Below, one piece after another: positions 1 through 5,227 of a stretch of DNA of 7,891 nucleotides. The notes beneath the pieces are model-generated. The model saw nothing but the letters and a program-made list of their open reading frames with translations, was not told the DNA's origin and made no database searches. A program made the position numbers and the translations under genes. The stretch is from Azoarcus sp. (lineage in GTDB: Bacteria > Pseudomonadota > Gammaproteobacteria > Burkholderiales > Rhodocyclaceae), in assembly GCA_031285365.1 (NCBI GenBank), contig JAITWP010000218.1:1-7891 (forward strand). Direction: 5' to 3'. How positions within the stretch are numbered: position 1 is the stretch's first letter; each line of letters begins with the position of its first letter.

Positions 1-981
1 ACTTTCCGCGCCATCTTCGAGCGAGGGCTACAGGACGAAATCGAAGTAGTGGCCATCAACGACCCAGGCGAGTTCGCCGCTCATGTCCACCTGCTGAAAT
101 ACGACACCACGCACGGGCGCTTCAACGCGACGGTCGAAACCGAAGGCGACAACACGCTGATTGTCAATGGCAAGAAAACCATTTTCCATTTCACCAAGAT
201 TCCCAGGGACATCGACTGGGCGCAACATGACGTGGACGTGCTGTTGGAATGCACCGGCCTCTACACGAGCAAGGAAAAGGCACGGGCCATGTTGGAGCGG
301 GGCGCGAAAAAAGTACTCATTTCCGCGCCGGGCGGCAACGATGTGGATGCCACAGTGGTCTTCGGCGTTAACGAGAGCGTGCTCACCTCCTCGATGACGG
401 TCGTCTCCAACGCTTCCTGCACCACCAATTGCCTCGCACCGCTCGCCAAGGTGCTTTCCGAATCCGTCGGCATCCGGCAAGGACTGATGACCACCGTGCA
501 TGCCTATACGAACGATCAAGTGACGATCGATGGATTTCATCCGGATTTGCGCCGAGCGCGTACCGCAGCCGCCAACATCATCCCGACCAAGACTGGTGCA
601 GCCCAGGCGGTAGGGCTGGTATTGCCGCAACTCAAAGGGAAATTCGACGGTTTCGCACTGCGGGTTCCAACGCTGAATGTTTCGCTTGTCGACCTGACCT
701 TCACTCCGGAACGCGCCACGACGAAAGAAGAAATCAATGCACTGATGACTGCTGCCGCCAACGGCCCGTTGAAAGGAGTTCTCGCGGTCAACAACGACCC
801 GCTGGTGTCGTCCGACTTCAATCACACCTCGGTCTCCTCCACGTTCGATGCCACGCAAACACGTATACTGACGGGCGAAAATGGCGAAACCCTGGTCAAG
901 GTACTGGCTTGGTATGACAACGAGTGGGGCTACTCCAACCGGATGCTGGACACGGCGCTGGCATGGATGCGCGCCCAATGA
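1..981 (+). CDS. gap: Type I glyceraldehyde-3-phosphate dehydrogenase, 5'-truncated by the window edge
   Basis: This enzyme oxidises glyceraldehyde 3-phosphate to 1,3-bisphosphoglycerate with NAD+ in the cytosol (glycolysis and gluconeogenesis). The frame is open from base 1, so the GTG at 49 is not the start. 326 residues are visible, and roughly a dozen N-terminal ones, including the Rossmann glycine motif (GFGRIGR in the family), lie outside. Visible landmarks are VVAIND (residues 16-21), KYDTTHGRF (33-41), the catalytic SNASCTTNC with Cys140, the TTVHAYTND segment with the catalytic His167, PTKTGAA (195-201), LRVPTLNVS (220-228) and the C-terminal WYDNEWGYSNRM (304-315). Erythrose-4-phosphate dehydrogenase (Epd) is the main alternative. 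The HAYTNDQ and TKTGAA segments fit GAPDH better, because Epd has divergent sequence there. The gene ends with TGA at 979-981, 154 bases before minC, with no strong terminator between them. The function is confident; the missing N-terminus is due only to the window boundary. Confidence 0.95.
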   Translation, partial: TFRAIFERGLQDEIEVVAINDPGEFAAHVHLLKYDTTHGRFNATVETEGDNTLIVNGKKTIFHFTKIPRDIDWAQHDVDVLLECTGLYTSKEKARAMLERGAKKVLISAPGGNDVDATVVFGVNESVLTSSMTVVSNASCTTNCLAPLAKVLSESVGIRQGLMTTVHAYTNDQVTIDGFHPDLRRARTAAANIIPTKTGAAQAVGLVLPQLKGKFDGFALRVPTLNVSLVDLTFTPERATTKEEINALMTAAANGPLKGVLAVNNDPLVSSDFNHTSVSSTFDATQTRILTGENGETLVKVLAWYDNEWGYSNRMLDTALAWMRAQ

Positions 982-1002
982 CCCATCGGGCAACTCGCCG
1001 GG

Positions 1003-1029
1003 CAGCGCGGGCAGAAATACTGCCTGCTG
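1003..1029 (+). terminator. Weak imperfect hairpin downstream of gap
   Basis: CAGC (1003-1006) and GGGCAG (1009-1014) can pair with CTGCCT (1020-1025) and GCTG (1026-1029) around an AAATA loop, leaving a two-base bulge and one G-T pair. No run of T follows. It could attenuate or stabilise the 3' end of the gap transcript, but it is not a convincing intrinsic terminator. I see no other structure between gap and minC apart from the promoter candidate. Confidence 0.2.
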
Positions 1030-1076
1030 TCTTGAAGGCTTCGTCCATGAAAAGGCTCGCATCATCGTCTTGAGCC

Positions 1077-1105
1077 TTGCCGGAAAAGCGCCTCGCCGTT
1101 AGACT
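1077..1105 (+). promoter_or_regulatory. Candidate sigma-70 promoter for minCDE
   Basis: A -35-like TTGCCG (1077-1082, four of six consensus positions) is followed after exactly 17 bases by a -10-like TAGACT (1100-1105, four of six, with the first TA and last T kept). Transcription would begin near 1112 and give a 5' leader of about 24 bases before the minC ATG. A second AT-rich block, TATATT at 1121-1126, also looks like a -10. It lacks a good -35 and would leave almost no leader. This is pattern recognition only. Confidence 0.35.
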
Positions 1106-1135
1106 TTGTGAATTTAATCGTATATTGTCGCGTTC

Positions 1136-1894
1136 ATGTCCCGTTCAGCCCCCACCCGGTCGATCGAATTCCACAGCATGAAGCTGGACGCGGTTCTTGT
1201 TTTGCTGAACCGCGTCGATCCCGCCGGGCTGGCCGATGAAATGCACAAAATGCTCGGAGGACGGCCAGACACTTTCAGCCAGGAACCGGTCATTCTCGAT
1301 TTTTCGGCGACCGATTGCGAAAGCATCGACTGGAACGGACTGCTGTCGTTGCTGCGGCGTTACCGCCTGCAACCCTTTGGAGTACGCGGCCTGTCCGACG
1401 AAACACATCTCGCGGGTGCACGGCGCGCCGGCTTGGCAGTGCTTGACAACGTACCAATGACAGCGGAGAAGCGTTCTCAGCCACAGGCAACTCCCGCCGC
1501 GAGCGGCAAGACACCGGAACCTGGCGCGGCAACCAGCCCGACGGGCTCCACCCTGTACATCGACCGGGTCGTACGCTCGGGGCAGCAAGTCTACGCGCAG
1601 GGGGGCGACCTCGTGCTGCTTGCTGGCATCAGCAACGGATCGGAAGTCATCGCCGACGGCAATATCCATTGCTTCGGACCCTTGGCAGGCCGGGCGCTTG
1701 CCGGAGCACGTGGGGACGTCAACGCCCGCATCATCGCGACCTGTTTCGGCCCGGAACTGGTTTCGGTTGCGGGGATCTACCGCACTTTCGAGCGCGGCGT
1801 ACCTGAGAGTATCGCGGGCCGTGCAGTCGTCGTACGTATGAAGTCTTCGCCCAAGAATCAATCCATCGTTATCGAACCGCTCCAGATCAACTGA
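1136..1894 (+). CDS. minC: Septum site-determining protein MinC
   Basis: MinC (252 aa) is a cytosolic inhibitor of FtsZ polymerisation. MinD recruits it to the membrane at the poles, where it blocks aberrant Z-rings. The N-terminal FtsZ-inhibiting domain spans about residues 9-105 (SIEFHSMKLDAVLVLL at its start). A low-complexity linker rich in Ala, Pro, Gly and Thr follows (about 106-137). The C-terminal beta-helical domain (about 139-250) carries the hallmark VRSGQQVYA (146-154), DLVLLAGISNGSEVIADGNIH and GPLAGRALAGARGD (181-194), which contribute to the MinD- and FtsZ-binding surface in the family. The length is close to the usual 230-260 aa. ATG 1136 was chosen because the conserved domain begins within ten residues of it, but no Shine-Dalgarno sequence precedes it (bases 1121-1135 are TATATTG-rich). 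It is the first gene of a minC-minD-minE operon, 27 bases ahead of minD. Confidence 0.96.
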   Translation: MSRSAPTRSIEFHSMKLDAVLVLLNRVDPAGLADEMHKMLGGRPDTFSQEPVILDFSATDCESIDWNGLLSLLRRYRLQPFGVRGLSDETHLAGARRAGLAVLDNVPMTAEKRSQPQATPAASGKTPEPGAATSPTGSTLYIDRVVRSGQQVYAQGGDLVLLAGISNGSEVIADGNIHCFGPLAGRALAGARGDVNARIIATCFGPELVSVAGIYRTFERGVPESIAGRAVVVRMKSSPKNQSIVIEPLQIN

Positions 1895-1910
1895 GAACAT
1901 TCAATCAATC

Positions 1911-1916
1911 AAGGGG
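1911..1916 (+). promoter_or_regulatory. Ribosome binding site for minD, deciding a GTG start
   Basis: AAGGGG lies five bases before the GTG at 1922. This good spacing supports GTG as the minD initiator. From there the protein reads M-R-V-I-V-V-T-S-G-K, which aligns directly with known MinD N-termini. Confidence 0.7.
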
Positions 1917-1921
1917 AAAAA

Positions 1922-2740
1922 GTGAGAGTCATCGTCGTTACTTCCGGCAAAGGTGGGGTAGGCAAAACCACCACTAGTGCGGCATTCGCCTCGGGACTGG
2001 CCTTACGCGGTTTCAAGACAGCAGTCATCGACTTCGATGTCGGCTTGCGCAATCTCGATCTCATCATGGGCTGCGAGCGTCGTGTAGTCTATGACCTCGT
2101 CAACGTCATCCACGGCGAGGCCAAGCTCCATCAGGCACTCATCAAGGACAAGCATTGCGACAACGATAACCTTTTCGTCCTGCCCGCTTCGCAGACGCGC
2201 GACAAGGAAGCCCTCACCGAAGAAGGCATCGATACCATCTTCAAGGAACTTGAGAGCATGGGTTTCGATTACGCAATCTGCGACTCGCCAGCAGGAATCG
2301 AACACGGCGCTGTCATGGCACTCACTTTCGCCGATGAGGCCATCATCGCCACCAATCCGGAGGTTTCTTCGGTGCGCGATTCCGACCGCATCCTCGGCAT
2401 CCTGCAATCGAAGTCCCGGCGTGCGCGCGAAGGCACCGAGCCGGTCAAGGAGCATCTGCTGATCACCCGCTACGCCCCGAAGCGCGTCGAAAACGGTGAA
2501 ATGCTGTCATACAAGGATGTGCAGGAGCTTTTGCGCATTCCGTTGCTTGGGGTCGTTCCCGAATCCGAGTCTGTGCTCCACGCTTCCAACCAAGGTATTC
2601 CCGCCATCCATCTCACCGGTTCGGACGTGGCAGAAGCCTACAGCGATGTCGTTTCCCGCTTCCTCGGCGAACAGCACCCATTGCGCTTCGTCAATTGTGA
2701 TAGACCGGGCTTCCTAAAGCGTCTGTTCGGAGGCAAGTAA
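1922..2740 (+). CDS. minD: Septum site-determining protein MinD, ParA/MinD-type membrane ATPase
   Basis: MinD (272 aa, GTG start) dimerises on the inner membrane when bound to ATP, recruits MinC and is released by MinE-stimulated hydrolysis. The deviant Walker A motif SGKGGVGKTT spans residues 8-17, with signature Lys10 and Walker Lys15. The switch I region DFDVGLRNLDL follows at 37-47, and switch II is DSPAGIE at 121-127. TNPEVSSVRDSDR (144-156) is the typical MinD stretch after the central strand. The C-terminal ten residues, GFLKRLFGGK (263-272), form the amphipathic membrane-targeting helix, so the protein is intact to its end. The length matches the usual 268-272 aa. The gene ends one base before the minE ATG, and the minE ribosome binding site lies inside its last codons, so the two are probably translationally coupled. 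Confidence 0.98.
   Translation: MRVIVVTSGKGGVGKTTTSAAFASGLALRGFKTAVIDFDVGLRNLDLIMGCERRVVYDLVNVIHGEAKLHQALIKDKHCDNDNLFVLPASQTRDKEALTEEGIDTIFKELESMGFDYAICDSPAGIEHGAVMALTFADEAIIATNPEVSSVRDSDRILGILQSKSRRAREGTEPVKEHLLITRYAPKRVENGEMLSYKDVQELLRIPLLGVVPESESVLHASNQGIPAIHLTGSDVAEAYSDVVSRFLGEQHPLRFVNCDRPGFLKRLFGGK
2729..2733 (+). promoter_or_regulatory. minE ribosome binding site embedded in the end of minD
   Basis: GGAGG sits eight bases before the minE ATG. The same bases encode the Gly-Gly of the MinD C-terminus, so the MinD membrane-targeting tail and minE translation share sequence. Confidence 0.7.
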
Positions 2741-2741
2741 C

Positions 2742-3065
2742 ATGTCATTTCTGAGTCGTCTTTTCGGCGAAAGAAAGAAAACGGCTGCCATTGCCAAGAA
2801 CCGGCTGGCGATCCTGATCGCGCATGAGCGTACGGCAAATTCCGGGCGGACGGATTACATTCCGGCCATGAAGGATGAACTGCTTCAGGTCATTTCAAAA
2901 TACGTCAAAGTCAGCCCCGATGCCATCAATATCCAGTTCAGCAGGCAAGACAACTACGAGGTGATGGAGGTTAACGTCGTCCTGCCGGAGGATTCGGAAC
3001 CACAGCCCTTGAAAGCCACCCCGCCACCTCGTGTTTTCAATACCCGGCGGGCGGGCAAGAAATAA
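2742..3065 (+). CDS. minE: Cell division topological specificity factor MinE
   Basis: MinE (107 aa) activates the MinD ATPase and sets up pole-to-pole Min oscillation, which keeps MinC low at mid-cell. Residues 2-9 (SFLSRLFG) form a short amphipathic membrane-targeting segment. Residues 13-31, including AKNRLAILIAHER (18-30), form the anti-MinCD, MinD-contacting region. Residues about 35-86 form the topological specificity domain that dimerises (MKDELLQVISKYVKV and a beta strand around YEVMEVNVVLP). The family usually ends near residue 85-90. This protein has about 20 further residues, rich in Pro and basic amino acids and ending RRAGKK, of no function known to me. It is the last gene of the operon and converges on exbD 27 bases away. 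Confidence 0.97.
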   Translation: MSFLSRLFGERKKTAAIAKNRLAILIAHERTANSGRTDYIPAMKDELLQVISKYVKVSPDAINIQFSRQDNYEVMEVNVVLPEDSEPQPLKATPPPRVFNTRRAGKK

Positions 3066-3079
3066 TTTTGGGCATGCGG

Positions 3080-3105
3080 GCCGGAAGAGGCTTCACTCTT
3101 CCGGC
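3080..3105. terminator. Bidirectional hairpin between convergent minE and exbD, overlapping the exbD stop
   Basis: A perfect 10-base inverted repeat (GCCGGAAGAG 3080-3089, CTCTTCCGGC 3096-3105) with a six-base loop lies between the two convergent genes. The right arm encodes the last codons of exbD (Lys-Pro-Glu-Glu), and the loop contains the end of its stop codon. No clear T-run follows on either strand (+ strand TTGCTGAC, - strand CCGCATGC). It is therefore an imperfect intrinsic terminator at best, and may act with Rho or as a 3'-end stabiliser for both operons. Confidence 0.5.
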
Positions 3106-3503
3106 TTGCTGACAAAACCAATTTTTTCCAGCCCCGCGCGGGATGCTCGTGCCATCGTGCGCGCAACGAACTCGTAGGGTGTAGCCGCGTCAACCTGGAG
3201 ATGAAGTTCCGGAAGCGGTGCGCGGCTGCCCGCCTCCCGCAGCAGGGTTTCCAGCTTCACTTCCTCAATAAATTCGCCGTTCCATAAAAATTGCCCATCA
3301 GCCTTGATGCCAAGCTGAATGGTTTCCGGCTTCATGTCCGTCACGGCACTGTTGGCTACGGGCAGATCGATCTTGACGGCATGTGTCAAAAGCGGTGCGG
3401 CAATGATGAAGATGATGAGCAGCACCAGCATCACGTCGATGAGCGGAATCATATTGATTTCCGCCCGTGGCGTATCGAGTTCGGTCTGGGGATGGAAAGC
3501 CAT
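3093..3503 (-). CDS. exbD: Biopolymer transport protein ExbD
   Basis: ExbD (136 aa) is the single-span inner-membrane partner of ExbB in the proton-driven motor that energises TonB. The N-terminus is short and cytosolic (AFHPQTELDTPRAEINMIP). The one transmembrane helix covers about residues 20-39 and opens with LIDVMLVLL. Asp23 in this motif corresponds to the essential proton-path aspartate of the family (Asp25 in E. coli ExbD). The periplasmic domain (44-136) ends with the typical YEFVARTMARASRAGLEKIGF pattern. The length is normal (family about 135-145). ATG 3503 lies three bases after the exbB stop, with AAGGGA in the end of exbB as a distant ribosome binding site, so the two genes are probably coupled. 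TolR is the alternative family member; the linkage to tonB favours ExbD. Confidence 0.94.
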   Translation of the reverse strand: MAFHPQTELDTPRAEINMIPLIDVMLVLLIIFIIAAPLLTHAVKIDLPVANSAVTDMKPETIQLGIKADGQFLWNGEFIEEVKLETLLREAGSRAPLPELHLQVDAATPYEFVARTMARASRAGLEKIGFVSKPEE

Positions 3504-3506
3504 GTC

Positions 3507-4259
3507 TCAGCGCGTCCCTTTCGCCCCTTCGACGACCTGCGGCTCGTCCAAGGCCGCACTGGCCGTAGCCAATCCCAGTCCCAGCAGGCCGAACACCGTA
3601 TGCGCGAAGCGTTCCAGGTCTCCGATCAAATTGCGGTTCACGCGCGTGAATGCGTTATAGGCCAGCAAGGCCGGAATGGAGACGAACAGGCCATAGCCCG
3701 TCATGATGAGTGCCTCGCCAACCGGCCCCGCCACTTTGTCGAGACTTGCCTGTGCCGAGAGTGCAATGGCTTGCAGGGCATGAAAAATACCCCACACCGT
3801 GCCAAAGAGCCCCACGAAGGGCGCCGTCGAAGCAATGGAGGCCAACAGCGTCATGCCGTTTTCCAGACGGCGCTTTTCCCCGGCAACACCATGCGCCAGC
3901 GCGGCGCTGACGTAGTCGTCGGGCGAAGCGATTTCGAATCCCGGCCCATCCGTTTTCCGAACATTGTCTCTTCCCGCTTCCCGAAGGGACTGACAAGCCC
4001 GGATTCCTTCTTTCAGGAGACGAGCGAAGGGATTGTTCGTGGCAATCCGCAGGCGTTCCGCGTCGATGGGCTGGCGTACCCGCCGGAAATCCGCGATGAA
4101 CGCCCGGCGCCGTGCACGAAGCGCGCCATAGCACCACAGCTTGAACGCGATCAGATACCACGACAGCAGCGACATTACCGTCAGAATGACCAGCACACAA
4201 AGCCCAACGACATCCGTCTGTGTCAGGAAATGGGCAAAACTCCATGAAGATTCAGACAT
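3507..4259 (-). CDS. exbB: Biopolymer transport protein ExbB (MotA/TolQ/ExbB proton channel family)
   Basis: ExbB (250 aa) forms the pentameric inner-membrane channel around ExbD that converts proton flow into TonB movement. Three membrane segments are visible: about residues 16-40 (VVGLCVLVILTVMSLLSWYL), 136-166 (LLASIASTAPFVGLFGTVWG) and 179-203 (GEALIMTGYGLFVSIPALLA). The last contains Glu182, which matches the conserved channel glutamate of ExbB (Glu176 in E. coli). A large cytosolic loop lies between TM1 and TM2, as is usual. ATG 4259 was chosen because TM1 follows directly and AGAAGG lies upstream, at the end of tonB. tonB ends seven bases before this start and exbD begins three bases after the stop, so all three are one transcription unit. 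TolQ is excluded mainly by the tonB neighbour. Confidence 0.95.
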   Translation of the reverse strand: MSESSWSFAHFLTQTDVVGLCVLVILTVMSLLSWYLIAFKLWCYGALRARRRAFIADFRRVRQPIDAERLRIATNNPFARLLKEGIRACQSLREAGRDNVRKTDGPGFEIASPDDYVSAALAHGVAGEKRRLENGMTLLASIASTAPFVGLFGTVWGIFHALQAIALSAQASLDKVAGPVGEALIMTGYGLFVSIPALLAYNAFTRVNRNLIGDLERFAHTVFGLLGLGLATASAALDEPQVVEGAKGTR

Positions 4260-4266
4260 ATTGATT

Positions 4267-4983
4267 TCATCTACCTTCTATTTCAAACCTGACCGGCACG
4301 ATCACCCAGCCCGCGACAGGCACTCCGGCCCGCCGCGCCGGCCGGAACCGCCACTGCTTCACGGCATCGATCGCCGCCTTGTCCAACCGCTCAGAGCCAC
4401 TGCTCGTGTCCAGCGTCACCTCGTCCGCACGTCCCTCCTCCGTGACATGGACGCGCAGTTTTACCACGCCCTGCTCACCCAGGCGGTACGACAGGGGAGG
4501 ATAGTTCGGCTTTGGGTTCGAAAAATAATTTATGTTGAAGTCGGGGCCAACATAATCTCTATCTCTACTCCGGCTTCTCCAGTCGCCTCCATCAACCGTT
4601 CCAGTCACCACCGGTGCAACGGCGAGAACGTCCGATATCGGATCATCCAAAGCATCGGGCGTAATAGTGGCTTTCGCCGGATCAGGTTCGGATTGCTTCG
4701 CCGCTTGAAGCTGCGATGGCACAGGATTCTCTGAACGCATCCGATGTTCCGGCTCTTGCGTGGAACTCGGCGGCGAATGCGGGACGGGAAGCGGCTCGGC
4801 AGGTTGTATTGCCGACGACGATGGAGAAGCATTTTCGATCCAACTCGCCCGCAGGATCATAGGCTCTTCGCTGTGCCACAGAGGTTGGGATAAACGTGAC
4901 AACGCCGCCGCGCCAGCAACGTGTATGCCTACAACCAGAACCAGCAGGAACCCCCGCGCGGCAAGCGGTACAGGAGTTTTCAT
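4267..4983 (-). CDS. tonB: Energy transducer TonB
   Basis: TonB spans the periplasm and passes the ExbB/ExbD energy to outer-membrane receptors for siderophores, haem, cobalamin or other large substrates. I start it at ATG 4983 (238 aa). The frame is open to an ATG at 5016, which would add 11 residues. From 4983 the protein begins MKTPVPLAARG and runs directly into the signal anchor FLLVLVVGIHVAGAAALS, with a His at residue 21, close to the conserved His20 of E. coli TonB. Neither start has a recognisable ribosome binding site. A Pro/Ser/Glu-rich linker follows (about residues 55-115). It is less regular than the Pro-Lys/Pro-Glu repeats of enteric TonB, and an unusual RSRSRDRDY stretch lies at 136-144. 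The C-terminal receptor-binding domain (about 155-237) shows PKPNYPPLSYRLGEQGVVKL, the SSGSERLDKAAIDAVKQWRF core and the final VPVRFEI strand. It is the first gene of tonB-exbB-exbD. No TonB-dependent receptor is in view. Confidence 0.93.
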   Translation of the reverse strand: MKTPVPLAARGFLLVLVVGIHVAGAAALSRLSQPLWHSEEPMILRASWIENASPSSSAIQPAEPLPVPHSPPSSTQEPEHRMRSENPVPSQLQAAKQSEPDPAKATITPDALDDPISDVLAVAPVVTGTVDGGDWRSRSRDRDYVGPDFNINYFSNPKPNYPPLSYRLGEQGVVKLRVHVTEEGRADEVTLDTSSGSERLDKAAIDAVKQWRFRPARRAGVPVAGWVIVPVRFEIEGR

Positions 4984-5227
4984 GGCATGAATGGGAAAAC
5001 CGGCTTCTGAGGGCATGGCGCAGTTTAATGCAAGTCAGGCAACACCGCGATGCTACCTGCCCGTGCAGGAATTTCCTGCGCGTTGTCACGCGCCCCTGGA
5101 CATCACCCCACGCGGCAGGAGCAGATTCTGTGCCAATCATTGTGTCCTGCGTGTATTTGTGTATTAATGCCGTTTCTGGCGGCGACATATCCGTTTCAGT
5201 CACATCACAAAACACAAAGGAGACACC
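4984..5227. promoter_or_regulatory. Divergent intergenic region between tonB and the OFA carrier, with clustered inverted repeats
   Basis: These 244 bases must contain the start signals of both leftward tonB and the rightward carrier. The hexamer GCAGGA or its complement TCCTGC occurs four times within 86 bases: 5065-5070, 5074-5079, 5115-5120 and 5145-5150. The first pair is part of a perfect dyad, GCAGGAA-T-TTCCTGC (5065-5079). Immediately right of it, and overlapping by two bases, is a second hairpin, GCGCGT-TGTC-ACGCGC (5078-5093). An extra CCTGC at 5056-5060 can pair alternatively with 5065-5069. I see no Fur box of the GATAATGATAAT type, and no convincing promoter for tonB. Confidence 0.4.
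5140..5167 (+). promoter_or_regulatory. Weak promoter candidate for the OFA carrier
   Basis: TTGTGT (5140-5145) and TATTAA (5162-5167) are spaced 16 bases apart on the + strand, with a leader of about 55 bases before the ATG at 5228. The -35 matches poorly beyond TTG. It overlaps the TCCTGC motif at 5145-5150, which would suit an operator, but this is inference. Confidence 0.22.

Noticed and set aside
1..981. Erythrose-4-phosphate dehydrogenase (Epd) as identity of the first gene
   Set aside because: The HAYTNDQ and PTKTGAAQAV segments match GAPDH rather than Epd. Epd-type divergence around the catalytic His is not seen.
28..1065. 345-aa open frame on the minus strand opposite gap
   Set aside because: It is a codon-bias shadow of gap. 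The plus frame carries all GAPDH motifs, while the minus product is rich in Arg, Gly, His and Cys with no family resemblance.
1145..1900. 251-aa minus-strand frame opposite minC
   Set aside because: It is an antisense shadow that covers minC almost exactly, with no ribosome binding site or family pattern.
1901..1913. Short tandem TCAATCAATCAA before minD
   Set aside because: Three copies of a four-base unit are too short to call a meaningful repeat. It is simply spacer before the ribosome binding site.
3291..4247. 318-aa plus-strand frame opposite exbB and exbD
   Set aside because: It spans two real minus-strand genes with clear motifs and spacing. Its product looks like random composition (Arg-, Gln- and His-rich).
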